A DNA stretch of 64,000 nucleotides from Microbacterium profundi (GTDB lineage: Bacteria; Actinomycetota; Actinomycetes; Actinomycetales; Microbacteriaceae), in NCBI RefSeq assembly GCF_000763375.1, contig NZ_JPSY01000004.1, forward strand, positions 62,001 to 126,000, in the 5' to 3' direction. The notes under the pieces are model-generated. The model saw nothing but the letters and a program-made list of their open reading frames with translations, had not been told where the DNA came from and made no database searches. A program made the position numbers and the translations under genes. Position 1 is the first letter of the stretch; each line of letters opens with the position of its first letter. This document shows positions 34,324-43,401 of this stretch, one piece after another.

Positions 34324-35834
34324 CCACCTTGTTCAGCACTGATCCCCGTACCGGCACAGAGAGTGCCACTGCGATCCAGGCGACCGAGGATGCCGAAGTC
34401 GCTGCGATCACCGAGCGCGCTCAGCAGGCGTTCTCGGAGCTGCGCGTCCGTCCGCGGGCCTGGCGCGCCGGCCTGCTGCGCGCGATCGCCGACAGACTGG
34501 ACGTCGACCGCACCGAACTCGTCGCGGCAGCGGTTGCCGAGACAGGGCTCGCTGAGGCGCGTCTGAACGGAGAGCTCAGTCGCAGTGTCTTCCAGTTCCG
34601 TCTCTTCGCAGACGCCGTCGAGGACGGCGGCTTTCTCGAGGCCATCATCGACCACGCCGGCGACACCCCGCTCGGCGCCGGCCCCGACGTGCGCCGCATG
34701 CTCGTTCCCATCGGCCCGGTCGCCGTGTTCGGCGCGAGCAACTTCCCCTTCGCCTTCTCGGTGCTCGGCGGTGACACCGCCTCCGCGCTCGCGGCCGGCA
34801 ACCCGGTCGTCGTGAAGGCGCACGGCTCTCACCTGCTCACTTCCCAGCGCTCGTACGAGTCGCTGGTGAAGGCTGCCACCGACTACGGCGCACCGGCGGG
34901 CACGTTCGGCATCGTCTACGGTCAGCAGCCGGGCTCGGTGCTCGTCGCCGACCCGCGCATCGCCGCCGTCGGCTTCACCGGGTCGCTGCACACCGGTCAG
35001 ATCCTGCAGCGCATCATCGACGGTCGCGACACGCCGATCCCCTTCTATGGTGAACTGTCGAGCGTGAACCCGCTCGTCGTCACCCCGGAAGCCGCGGTGG
35101 CGCGGACCGCGCAGATCGCCGAGGGGCTGTTCGGGTCGGTCACCAGCTCCGCCGGTCAGCTCTGCACCAAGCCCGGCGTCGCATTCGTACCCAAGGGGGA
35201 CGCCGGCGATGCGCTTGTCGCAGACATCGTCAGCCGCGCGCAGGATGCCGCGCCGCAGACGATGTTGAACTCCCGCATCCATTCGGCTTTCGACGAGATC
35301 CGCTCTCGGCTGATCGCCGAGGGTGGCGCCCGCAGTCTGGTCGACCCGGCGCCGGGGGAGCAGGGGTACTCGCTGACTCCCGCCGTGCTCGAGATCGACG
35401 CCACCGATGTCACGGCTGAGGTGACCGAGGAGGCCTTCGGGCCGCTCGTCGTGGTAGTGCGCTACAGCGACGTCGCCGAGATCGCGCGCGCGCTCGACGC
35501 CGTCCCCGATTCGCTGACGGCGACCATCCACAGCGAACCAGGAGAGACCGAGGTGCGCGCCGAGGTCACCGACGTGGTCAGCGGCCGCGTCGGGCGCATC
35601 GTCTACAACGGTTACCCGACAGGCGTGCGGGTCTCCTGGGCGATGCATCACGGTGGCCCGTGGCCGGCGACGAACACGCTGCACACCTCGGTGGGTGTGA
35701 CCGCGATCCGACGCTTCCTGCGTCCGCTCGCCTGGCAGGATGCCCCGGCCGAGGTGTTGCCGGAAGAATTGCGCGACGGCCCCGTCGATGTTCCGCGCCG
35801 CGTCGACGGCGTGCTGGAACTCGCCTCCCGCTGA
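34320..35834 (+). CDS. Aldehyde dehydrogenase, alpha-ketoglutaric semialdehyde type
   Basis: 504 residues. NADP-type aldehyde dehydrogenase: GPVAVFGASNFPFAFSVLGG, VVVKAHGSH, GFTGSLHTGQ, glutamate in FYGELSSVNP and the catalytic Cys in SSAGQLCTKPG. This subfamily oxidises 2,5-dioxopentanoate to 2-oxoglutarate at the end of oxidative pentonate pathways. The coupled FAH-family gene supports that role. Last gene of the rightward operon; followed by a strong terminator. Confidence 0.88.
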   Translation: MTTLFSTDPRTGTESATAIQATEDAEVAAITERAQQAFSELRVRPRAWRAGLLRAIADRLDVDRTELVAAAVAETGLAEARLNGELSRSVFQFRLFADAVEDGGFLEAIIDHAGDTPLGAGPDVRRMLVPIGPVAVFGASNFPFAFSVLGGDTASALAAGNPVVVKAHGSHLLTSQRSYESLVKAATDYGAPAGTFGIVYGQQPGSVLVADPRIAAVGFTGSLHTGQILQRIIDGRDTPIPFYGELSSVNPLVVTPEAAVARTAQIAEGLFGSVTSSAGQLCTKPGVAFVPKGDAGDALVADIVSRAQDAAPQTMLNSRIHSAFDEIRSRLIAEGGARSLVDPAPGEQGYSLTPAVLEIDATDVTAEVTEEAFGPLVVVVRYSDVAEIARALDAVPDSLTATIHSEPGETEVRAEVTDVVSGRVGRIVYNGYPTGVRVSWAMHHGGPWPATNTLHTSVGVTAIRRFLRPLAWQDAPAEVLPEELRDGPVDVPRRVDGVLELASR

Positions 35835-35900
35835 CGGGCGCTGACGTGTCAGCCCGAGCGAAAGGGCTGTGGCAGGACTGATCGTGGAGACGGTCGAGAA

Positions 35901-35937
35901 CGAGAAGGGCACCGGCTTCCCGCCGGTGTCCTTCTCG
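35901..35937. terminator. Bidirectional terminator
   Basis: CGAGAAGGGCACCGGC, TTCCC loop, GCCGGTGTCCTTCTCG then TCTTCT. It separates the aldehyde dehydrogenase gene from the convergent UvrA-like gene. Confidence 0.8.
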
Positions 35938-36014
35938 TCTTCTGCGGTATGGGTCGGGGGGACGGTCCGACCGGTGCTCGCTTGGCGTGGGCGGGCAGAG
36001 TCACCCGGGTCGGG

Positions 36015-38579
36015 TCAACGGCTGAGGCGCTCCGCGAGATACGGGGCCGTACGGCTCGCTGGGTCTTTCGCCACGGCATCCGGTGTTCCCGTCGCGACGA
36101 TGCGCCCGCCCGCATCCCCGCCCGATGGCCCGAGGTCGATGACCCAGTCCGCGGCGGCGACGACATCCATGTCGTGCTCGACCACCACGACCGTGTCTCC
36201 AGAGTCGACCAGCGCGTGCAGCTGCGCGAGCAGCCGCCGCACATCGGCGGGATGCAGACCCGTCGTCGGCTCATCGAGCAGGTAGAGGGTGTGGCCGCGG
36301 CGCACGCGCTGCAGCTCGGTCGCCAGCTTGATGCGTTGTGCCTCGCCGCCCGACAGCTCGGTCGCGGGCTGACCGAGTCGCAGGTAGCCGAGCCCGACGT
36401 CGAGGAGGGCCTGCAGGCTGCGCGCAGCCGGCAGCACCGGCGCGAGGAAGTCGGATGCCTGCTCGACCGTCAGTGCCAGCACGTCGGCGATCGTCTTGCC
36501 CTTGTAGGTGACCTCGAGAGTCTCGGCGTTGTACCGGGCGCCGTGACAGGTCGGGCAGCGCCCATAGCTGCCGGGCAGGAAGAGGAGCTCCACCGACACG
36601 AACCCCTCGCCGAGGCAGGTCTCGCAGCGCCCACCGGCGACGTTGAACGAGAAGCGTCCTGCGGTGTACCCGCGCTCCCGAGCGAGGTCGGTCTTGGCGA
36701 AGGTCGTCCGGACCGCATCGAACAGGCCTGTGTACGTCGCCAGGTTCGACCGAGGGGTGCGTCCGATCGGCTTCTGATCCACGCGCACGAGCCGGTCGAT
36801 GTGCTCGAGCCCCGTGGCACGGCGCACCGTCAGTGTGTCGGCGCGCGCATCCGGGACCGTCGCTTCGGTGAGCCCCGCGTCATCGCCTGCGGGGTCGGTG
36901 GTCGTCGCGTCATCGTCCGGATCATCGATACCGTCGCCCTGGCCGGAGCGCAGATGCTCACGAACGACATCACGCAGCACGCGGCTCACGAGCGTCGACT
37001 TTCCCGACCCTGAGACGCCGGTGACCGCGACGAAGGTTCCGAGCGGAATGGCCGCGTCGACGCCGGCGAGGTTGTGCAGCGTGATGCCCTCCACGGTGAG
37101 CCAGTTCGCGGGCTCGCGCACGTCGCGACGATCTGCCGCCGTGGTGTCCTGATTGGGGAAGAGGAACGGCCGCGTGACGGATGCCTCGACCGCTCCGAGT
37201 CCGTCGACCGCTCCGCTGTAGAGCACGTCACCGCCGCCCTCGCCCGCTCCGGGGCCGACGTCGACGATCCAGTCGGCGCGGCGGACCACATCCATGTTGT
37301 GCTCGACCACGAAGACGGAGTTGCCCGAGCGCTTGAGCTGCTCCAAGACGTCGAGCAACGGCTCCGCATCGGCGGGATGCAGTGCGGCCGACGGCTCGTC
37401 GAGCACGTAGATGACGCCGAAGAGCCCCGACCGCAGCTGGGTGGCGAGCCGCAGCCGCTGCATCTCGCCGGGGGAGAGCGTGGTCGTCACCCGTCCGAGC
37501 CCGAGGTACCCGAGGCCGAGATCGGTGAGCACGGTGATGCGCTCCAGGAGATCGGTCGTGATTGCGACGGCGACATCTGTGCGCTCGCCGGAGAGCGTGG
37601 TCGGCAGCGCGTGCTCAGGGTCCGTGAGCTGCGTGGTCGGGCGCAGCACGTCGGCGAGCTCGGTCAGCGGGAGGGCGTTGAGCTCGGCGATCGTGCGCCC
37701 GGCGAACGTGACGGCCAGTGCTTCGCGGCGAAGACCCGTGCCGTGGCAGAGCGGGCACGGTCCGGACCGCACGAACTGCAGCACCTTCGTGCGCATCATC
37801 TGGCTCTTCGAGTCGGCCAGCGTGTGGAAGACGTACTTCTTCGCGCTCCAGAACATGCCGTTGTAGGGCTTCGCCACGCGGTCGCGCTGCGGGGTGATCT
37901 GCACGATCGGCTGCTCGTCGGTGAAGAGCAGCCAGTCGCGGTCGGCCTGATCGAGGTCGCGCCATGGTCGATCGACGTCGTACCCGAGCGCGATGGTGAT
38001 GTCTCGCAGGTTCTTCGCCTGCCACGCACCCGGCCAGGCGGCGATGGCACCATCGCGAATGCTCAGCGAGGGATCGGGCACCAGCGAGTCCTCGCTGACG
38101 GTGTGCGAGACGCCGATGCCATGGCACTCGGGACAGGCGCCCGCTGCGGTGTTCGGCGAGAACGCGTCAGAATCGAGGCGCGTCGTGAACCCTTCGGGGA
38201 AGGTGCCGGCGCGGGAGAACAGCATCCGAAGCGAGTTCGACAGCGTGGTGACGGTGCCGACGCTCGATCGCGAGCTGGGGGCGCCGCGGCGCTGCTGCAG
38301 CGCGACGGCCGGCGGCAGGCCCGAGATCGACTCGACGTGCGGATCATGTCCCTGCTGGATGAGGCGCCGTGCATACGGGGCGACGGACTCCAGGTAGCGG
38401 CGCTGGGCCTCGGTGAAGATGGTGCCGAACGCCAGGGAGGACTTGCCCGATCCGGAGACGCCGGTGAACGCGACGATCCTGTCGCGCGGCACATCGACGT
38501 CGACGTTCCTGAGGTTGTTCTCGTTGGCACCGCGAACGCGGACGAACGCATCGGTCGGGTCGTTCGGGGTTTCGGGCAC
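36015..38579 (-). CDS. UvrA-like ABC ATPase (class II UvrA)
   Basis: About 854 residues from a GTG at 38579; an ATG at 38630 is also in frame and neither has a strong ribosome-binding site. Two ABC cassettes: GVSGSGKSSLAFGTIF with LSPGEMQRLRLAT, and GVSGSGKSTLVSRVLRD with LSGGEAQRIKLAT. Zinc-finger cysteines lie in CPECHGIG, CPLCHGTG, CETCLGEG and CPTCHGARY. It is shorter than canonical UvrA (about 950) because the UvrB-binding region is reduced. Such paralogues act in drug tolerance or accessory repair rather than core excision repair. Confidence 0.88.
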   Translation of the reverse strand: MPETPNDPTDAFVRVRGANENNLRNVDVDVPRDRIVAFTGVSGSGKSSLAFGTIFTEAQRRYLESVAPYARRLIQQGHDPHVESISGLPPAVALQQRRGAPSSRSSVGTVTTLSNSLRMLFSRAGTFPEGFTTRLDSDAFSPNTAAGACPECHGIGVSHTVSEDSLVPDPSLSIRDGAIAAWPGAWQAKNLRDITIALGYDVDRPWRDLDQADRDWLLFTDEQPIVQITPQRDRVAKPYNGMFWSAKKYVFHTLADSKSQMMRTKVLQFVRSGPCPLCHGTGLRREALAVTFAGRTIAELNALPLTELADVLRPTTQLTDPEHALPTTLSGERTDVAVAITTDLLERITVLTDLGLGYLGLGRVTTTLSPGEMQRLRLATQLRSGLFGVIYVLDEPSAALHPADAEPLLDVLEQLKRSGNSVFVVEHNMDVVRRADWIVDVGPGAGEGGGDVLYSGAVDGLGAVEASVTRPFLFPNQDTTAADRRDVREPANWLTVEGITLHNLAGVDAAIPLGTFVAVTGVSGSGKSTLVSRVLRDVVREHLRSGQGDGIDDPDDDATTTDPAGDDAGLTEATVPDARADTLTVRRATGLEHIDRLVRVDQKPIGRTPRSNLATYTGLFDAVRTTFAKTDLARERGYTAGRFSFNVAGGRCETCLGEGFVSVELLFLPGSYGRCPTCHGARYNAETLEVTYKGKTIADVLALTVEQASDFLAPVLPAARSLQALLDVGLGYLRLGQPATELSGGEAQRIKLATELQRVRRGHTLYLLDEPTTGLHPADVRRLLAQLHALVDSGDTVVVVEHDMDVVAAADWVIDLGPSGGDAGGRIVATGTPDAVAKDPASRTAPYLAERLSR

Positions 38580-38672
38580 CGGTCGAGTGTATCCGTGGGG
38601 CCCTGGGGGCGAGGTGAGGGGGCGGTGCATGCGTCAGGTGTCAGCCAGATGCAGGAGGATTCGCCCCTGGCC

Positions 38673-39431
38673 TCAGAGAGCGATGTGACGACCGGCAGCG
38701 CCGAGCATCCGGTCGATGGCGACGAAGAGGAAGCCGACGGCGACGAGCGTGGCAGACAGGGCGACGATCCACAGGGCGACGCCGCCCAGACCCAGCTTCT
38801 CGGTGTTCATGAACGGGTATGGATAGGTCTGTCCGGGCGTGAACTCTCCGCCCAGCGCACCGTAGATGAAGCCGAACACCAGGTAGGCGTAGGGGATCAG
38901 TGTCCAGCGCAGAGGATCGATCCAGCGGAACGTGCCCTTCGGGACGAAGAGCAGCCAGTCGCCGATCACCAGGCACGGCGTGATGATGTGGATGAGATTG
39001 TCGGTGAGGGAGAAGATGTCGGCGTCGCCCTGCTGGAACCGAGTCGGCACCAGCACGATCAGATAGATGAGCATGGTCACGGAGATCGCCATCATCACCG
39101 CCCCGCTTCCTCTCGCGCTCGGAGTCGAGGTACCGGAGGTGCCAAGTCGACGCAGATCCCGCGCGGTGCGGATGATCAGCAGCAGCATCCACCCGAGGCA
39201 GAGGAGGTTGCTGATCATCGTGTAGAACAGCAGGGTCGACCAGTCCGGGGCCCCGGACAACACCCCGGAGTTGCGGACGACCCCCGCCAGGATGAGCGCG
39301 AACGCGATGATCCGGTAGACCAGCGCCAGGGGCCGGGCGTTCTCTGCCGCGTGCGCGAGCAGGGGCTGACGCCGCTGCGCGACCGCGGGGTCAGCGGGAG
39401 TCGCGAGGGAAGAGGAGGGGCCGTACGGCAT
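38673..39431 (-). CDS. Pr6Pr-family membrane protein
   Basis: 252 residues from the ATG at 39431. Six hydrophobic helices with the Pr6Pr (FAR-17a/AIG1-like) pattern: FYTMISNLLCLGWMLLLI, DNLIHIITPCLVIGDWLLF, PYAYLVFGFIYGALGG and YPYPFMN. Function unknown; the eukaryotic relatives hydrolyse fatty-acid esters, and the conserved His in LIHIITP could be catalytic. No clear operon partner. Confidence 0.85.
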   Translation of the reverse strand: MPYGPSSSLATPADPAVAQRRQPLLAHAAENARPLALVYRIIAFALILAGVVRNSGVLSGAPDWSTLLFYTMISNLLCLGWMLLLIIRTARDLRRLGTSGTSTPSARGSGAVMMAISVTMLIYLIVLVPTRFQQGDADIFSLTDNLIHIITPCLVIGDWLLFVPKGTFRWIDPLRWTLIPYAYLVFGFIYGALGGEFTPGQTYPYPFMNTEKLGLGGVALWIVALSATLVAVGFLFVAIDRMLGAAGRHIAL

Positions 39432-39785
39432 TGGTCGAGCGTACAAGCGGGCCCGACGACAGCCGCGGGGCTTGACTACGGGAACACCCGTCGCAGGAGT
39501 GCCACGTCGTCTTCGCTCAGGTTGTACATGCCGACCGTGACCAGGTCGACGCAAAAGCGCTCGGATCGCGAAGATGCTGTTCTGGGATGGCTGTGTTGAA
39601 GATCCCACCCTGCCCACGTCGCTCACGAGCGCCGCCGCGATAGTAATATTCGGTGGGGACGGGCACCTGATCGACCTCAGGCGTCCGCGGATCCGCGGTG
39701 AGTCTGGTGCGACGGCATCCGTCAAGGCCCTCGCTCGAGGTGTTGACGTGCGCGTACGGTCGTCGGATTCGACGAAGGAGAAATC
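39432..39785. other. Intergenic with a possible gene remnant
   Basis: On the minus strand at about 39478-39555 a frame ends DLVTVGMYNLSEDDVALLRR VFP then stop, which looks like the C-terminus of a lost gene. The rest has no convincing coding potential. The promoter and GAAGGAG ribosome-binding site of the 45-aa gene are at the right edge. Confidence 0.35.
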
Positions 39786-39923
39786 ATGAGTGATCCGAAG
39801 GATCCGCAGAAGCAGACTGACGACACTGCCGCCCAGGCCGGGTCGGAATCACCCGAAGAGGGCGCCGAAGCCGAAGAGGTCGCGGAGGATGCCATCGTCT
39901 ACGGTGACCACCTCGACGCCTGA
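39786..39923 (+). CDS. 45-aa acidic small protein
   Basis: MSDPKDPQKQTDDTAAQ followed by a Glu-rich stretch (EEGAEAEEVAEDAIVYGD). Strong ribosome-binding site (GAAGGAG, six bases). Composition suggests a disordered acidic peptide. Too short for most gene finders; family unknown. Confidence 0.65.
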   Translation: MSDPKDPQKQTDDTAAQAGSESPEEGAEAEEVAEDAIVYGDHLDA

Positions 39924-40286
39924 GGGCGTGGCCTGAGGCGTCGCCCGAGGTCATAGCTTGAAGTCAGCGCTGCGTTCCATCTGCAGGAGAAGTTGGCAGT
40001 TGCAGGAGGATTCGGCCTAGGGTGCTCCGCGCGTCGTGGCGTCAGTCCTGTTCCTCTCTTGGTCACTAGAAGTGGTCCAAGCAAACAAGCCCGGGGAATG
40101 AACGAAGGGCTCATCAACAACACCAGCAGCCCGTTCGGCAATCTCAGCGCATGGGCCGAGGTCTGTGAGAAGATTCCGGGGTTTTCTCTGTGCCCGGAAT
40201 CGCCAAGGCCTCAAGCTGTGCACGACCTAGGTGCGCATTCAACCGATCGACTGATGCTCGCGTATCGGACCGACCGGAGGACAGAG
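39924..40286. other. Intergenic, no gene seen
   Basis: Contains TGCAGGAGGATTCG (40001-40014), also present at 38650-38663 next to the Pr6Pr gene, as a short dispersed repeat. A 284-residue plus-strand frame passes through but is the antisense shadow of the LysR gene. Confidence 0.4.
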
Positions 40287-41228
40287 TCAGCCGAGCAAGG
40301 CCACCCCGAACCCCGAGACGACAGTCCGCAGCTCGGCGAGAAAGCGCTGCGCCTGCTCGGTGAGGGGGATCGCCGAGTGACCGATCCAGCCGATCTCGAT
40401 TCGCTCGTCGACATCGAGCGGGATGGCGACGATCTCAGGGTCGAGGTCGTCGCTGATGATGCCTGTCGAGATGGTGTACCCGTCGAGACCGATCATGAGG
40501 TTGAAGATGGTCGCACGGTCGGAGACTCGGATCTCCTGCGGGCTAGAGAGGGTGGAGAGGATCTCCTCGGCGAAGTAGAACGAGTTGTTCGCGCCCTGGT
40601 CGAACGTGAGCCGCGGCACATCGGCGAGGTCGGCGAGGGTGACGCGATCACGAGAGGCGAGCGGGTTCTTGCGGGAGATGAAGATGTGCGGCTCGGCGAC
40701 GAAGAGCGGATGGAAAGCGAGCCCCGAGTCCCGCAGCAGCTTGTCGATGACGTTGCGGTTGAAGTCGTTCCGGTAGAGGATTCCCAGCTCGCTGCGGAGG
40801 GTGCGGACGTCTTCGATGATGTCCCACGTGCGCGTCTCCCGCAGTGAGAACTCGTACTCGGCCGCTGAGGTCGCCTTCACCATCCGTACCAGCGCGTCGA
40901 CGGCGAACGAGTAGTGCTGCGTCGACACCCCGAGCAGGCGCCGTGACGGAGGGCGCCCGAGGTATCGCTGTTCGAGGAGCGCCACCTGCTCGACGACCTG
41001 CCTGGCGTACCCCAGGAACTCCGCACCGTCGGTGGTGAGCGTCACGCCCCGGGCGGAGCGGAGGAGCAGGACGCGCCCCACTCTGCTCTCCAGATCCTTC
41101 ATCGCCGCCGACATCGTGGGCTGGGCGACGTAGAGCAGGTCGGCGGCGGCGCTGATCGAGCCCTCCGCGGCGACCTCGATGTAGTAGGTGAGTTGCTGCA
41201 GAGTGATACCGCTCGAGCGCTTAGCCAT
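40287..41228 (-). CDS. LysR-family regulator (likely of mesX-mesD)
   Basis: 313 residues. N-terminal winged helix (LQQLTYYIEVAAEGSISAAA, LLYVAQPTMSAAMKDLE) and a periplasmic-binding-like effector domain (about 95-300). Divergent from the methionine-synthase pair with a perfect inverted repeat between them. Probably controls those genes in response to methionine or homocysteine status; the ligand is inferred only from context. Confidence 0.9.
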   Translation of the reverse strand: MAKRSSGITLQQLTYYIEVAAEGSISAAADLLYVAQPTMSAAMKDLESRVGRVLLLRSARGVTLTTDGAEFLGYARQVVEQVALLEQRYLGRPPSRRLLGVSTQHYSFAVDALVRMVKATSAAEYEFSLRETRTWDIIEDVRTLRSELGILYRNDFNRNVIDKLLRDSGLAFHPLFVAEPHIFISRKNPLASRDRVTLADLADVPRLTFDQGANNSFYFAEEILSTLSSPQEIRVSDRATIFNLMIGLDGYTISTGIISDDLDPEIVAIPLDVDERIEIGWIGHSAIPLTEQAQRFLAELRTVVSGFGVALLG

Positions 41229-41235
41229 AGCCTCA

Positions 41236-41255
41236 GACTATGTCATGGCATAGTC
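41236..41255. promoter_or_regulatory. Inverted-repeat operator for LysR regulator
   Basis: GACTATG-N6-CATAGTC, a perfect 7-bp dyad starting eight bases upstream of the lysR start and about 100 bp upstream of mesX. The spacing fits a T-N11-A-like LysR recognition site. Confidence 0.7.
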
Positions 41256-41353
41256 GCAGCACATTTCTCGATGGGACGCGCAGCCGCCACCATTGAGAGA
41301 CCCTTTTTTTGCGAGGCCGAGCCCGGCCGATCAGCCCACCGATTGGCACCTCC

Positions 41354-42346
41354 ATGGCGCACGAATTCACGTTCCGCATCACGAAGACCCGCTTCGACGA
41401 GGACTACTCTCCGTCGGACGATTCCCGGATCACCACGAACTTCGCCAACCTGGCGCGGGGCGAGCACCGTCAGCAGAATCTCCGCAACGCGTTGACGATG
41501 ATCGACCGCCGATTCAACGACCTGACTGACTGGGACAACCCGAACGGGGATCGCTACACCCTCGATCTCGAGATCGTCTCCGTCGCGGTGCAGTTCGCCG
41601 CGGAGGGTGCGGACCAGGAGTTCCCGCTGCTCGAGGTTCTGGACATCAGCATCCTCGACCGGCTCACCGGAAAGCGCAGCCGGGGGATCGTGGGCAACAA
41701 CTTCTCGTCGTACGTCCGCGACTTCGACTTCAGCGTGCGGCTGCCGGCGGCCAGCGAAGCGGCAGGCGGGTTCGCCGTTCCATCCGACTTCGGAGATCTG
41801 CACGGCAAGCTCTTCCAGCACTTCCTCGACTCGGAGGCCTACCGCGAGCGCTTCACGGTGTCGCCGGTGATCTGCATCAGCGTCTCGACGAGCAAGACGT
41901 ACCGCCGCACCGAGAATCACCACCCGATCCTCGGCGTCGAGTACGAGCAGAAGGATCCCTCGCTGACCGACGAGTACTTCGGCAAGATGGGGCTCTCCGT
42001 CCGGTACTTCATGCCGCGCGGCAGCGTCGCACCGCTCGCGTTCTACTTCCGCGGTGATCTGCTCGGCGACTACACGAACCTCCAGCTCATCGGCACCATC
42101 AGCACGATGGAGACGTTCCAGAAGATCTACCGACCGGAGATCTACAACGCGAACTCGGCTGCAGCGAAGGTCTATCAGCCGAGCCTCGAGCAGCAGGATT
42201 ACTCGGTGACGAAGATCGCCTACGATCGCGACGAGCGCAGCCGGCTCGCGACTGAGCAGGGGAAGTATGCGCACGAACACCTCATGAAGCCACACGGCGA
42301 CCTTCTCGAGCAGTGGGCCGCCAACTCCCTCGTTCCTGTCGGATGA
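41354..42346 (+). CDS. mesX: DUF1852 protein MesX, partner of folate-independent methionine synthase
   Basis: 330 residues beginning MAHEFTFRITKTRFDEDYSP. Whole-length DUF1852 pattern (TTNFANLARGEHRQQNLRNA, DRLTGKRSRGIVGNNFSSYV, LGVEYEQKDPSLTDEYFGKM, MPRGSVAPLAFYFRGDLLG). MesX is required with MesD for methionine synthesis without folate; it may be an oxygenase that supplies the methyl donor. It lies 20 bp before mesD and is divergent from the LysR gene. Confidence 0.88.
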   Translation: MAHEFTFRITKTRFDEDYSPSDDSRITTNFANLARGEHRQQNLRNALTMIDRRFNDLTDWDNPNGDRYTLDLEIVSVAVQFAAEGADQEFPLLEVLDISILDRLTGKRSRGIVGNNFSSYVRDFDFSVRLPAASEAAGGFAVPSDFGDLHGKLFQHFLDSEAYRERFTVSPVICISVSTSKTYRRTENHHPILGVEYEQKDPSLTDEYFGKMGLSVRYFMPRGSVAPLAFYFRGDLLGDYTNLQLIGTISTMETFQKIYRPEIYNANSAAAKVYQPSLEQQDYSVTKIAYDRDERSRLATEQGKYAHEHLMKPHGDLLEQWAANSLVPVG

Positions 42347-42366
42347 CCACCGGAGAATCACCGACC

Positions 42367-43401
42367 ATGAACACGCTTCTTCCTGCATCCATCGTCGGCA
42401 GCCTGCCGAAGCCTTCCTGGCTCGCCCAGCCCGAGACCCTCTGGTCTCCCTGGAAGCTGGAGGGTGATGCGCTGGTCGAGGGCACGCAGGATGCGCTGCG
42501 CATCGCCGTCCAGGAGCAGCGGCACGCGGGCATCGACATCATCAGCGACGGGGAGCAGACGCGCCAGCACTTCGTCACGACGTTCATCGAGCATCTTTCC
42601 GGCGTCGATTTCGACCAGCGCGAGACGGTCCGGATCCGCGACCGGTACGACGCGAGCGTGCCGACGGTCGTCGGCGCAGTGAGCCGTGAGACGCCCGTGT
42701 TCGTCGAAGACGCGAAGTTCCTTCGTCAGCAGACCGATCAGCCGATCAAATGGGCGCTGCCCGGGCCGATGACGATGATCGACACGCTCTACGATCGCCA
42801 CTACAAGAGCCGCGAGAAGCTGGCCTGGGAGTTCGCGACGATCCTCAATCAGGAGGCGAAGGAGCTCGAGGCGGCCGGAGTCGACATCATCCAGTTCGAT
42901 GAGCCGTCTTTCAACGTCTTCTTCGATGACGTGCAGGACTGGGGGGTGGCAGCGCTGGAGAGGGCGGCTGAAGGGCTGCGCGCGGAGACCGTGGTGCACA
43001 TCTGCTACGGGTACGGGATCAAGGCGAACACTGACTGGAAGGCGACTCTCGGGGCGGAGTGGCGCCAGTACGAGAAGTCGTTCCCGCTTCTGCAGCGATC
43101 GAGCATCGACACCATTTCCCTGGAGAGCCACCACTCTCACGTCCCGCTGGACCTCATCGAGCTCATCCGGGGCAAGAAGATCATGCTCGGAGCCATCGAC
43201 GTGGCGAGCCACACGATCGAAACCCCGCAGGAAGTGGCGGACACACTCCGCAACGCGCTCCGGTTCGTCGACGCCGACAAGCTCATCCCGAGCACGAACT
43301 GCGGCCTGGCGCCGCTGCCTCGTGACGTCGCGCGGGCGAAGTTGCGTGCGCTCAGCGCTGGTGCCGACATCCTTCGCGAAGAGCTCACGACCGAGAAGTA
43401 G
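42367..43401 (+). CDS. mesD: Folate-independent methionine synthase core MesD
   Basis: 344 residues, the catalytic MetE C-terminal barrel only. Shown by ASIVGSLPKPSWLAQPE, GIDIISDGEQTRQHF, VDIIQFDEPSFNVFFDDV, zinc-site segments VHICYGYG, LESHHSHV and STNCGLAPLPRD (Cys ligand). The protein lacks the MetE N-terminal folate-binding half. It methylates homocysteine with MesX providing the methyl group by an unresolved route. Part of a two-gene operon. Confidence 0.9.
   Translation: MNTLLPASIVGSLPKPSWLAQPETLWSPWKLEGDALVEGTQDALRIAVQEQRHAGIDIISDGEQTRQHFVTTFIEHLSGVDFDQRETVRIRDRYDASVPTVVGAVSRETPVFVEDAKFLRQQTDQPIKWALPGPMTMIDTLYDRHYKSREKLAWEFATILNQEAKELEAAGVDIIQFDEPSFNVFFDDVQDWGVAALERAAEGLRAETVVHICYGYGIKANTDWKATLGAEWRQYEKSFPLLQRSSIDTISLESHHSHVPLDLIELIRGKKIMLGAIDVASHTIETPQEVADTLRNALRFVDADKLIPSTNCGLAPLPRDVARAKLRALSAGADILREELTTEK

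Noticed and set aside
37074..39599. 841-aa plus-strand ORF
   Set aside because: Antisense to the UvrA-like and Pr6Pr genes, which carry clear motifs on the other strand.
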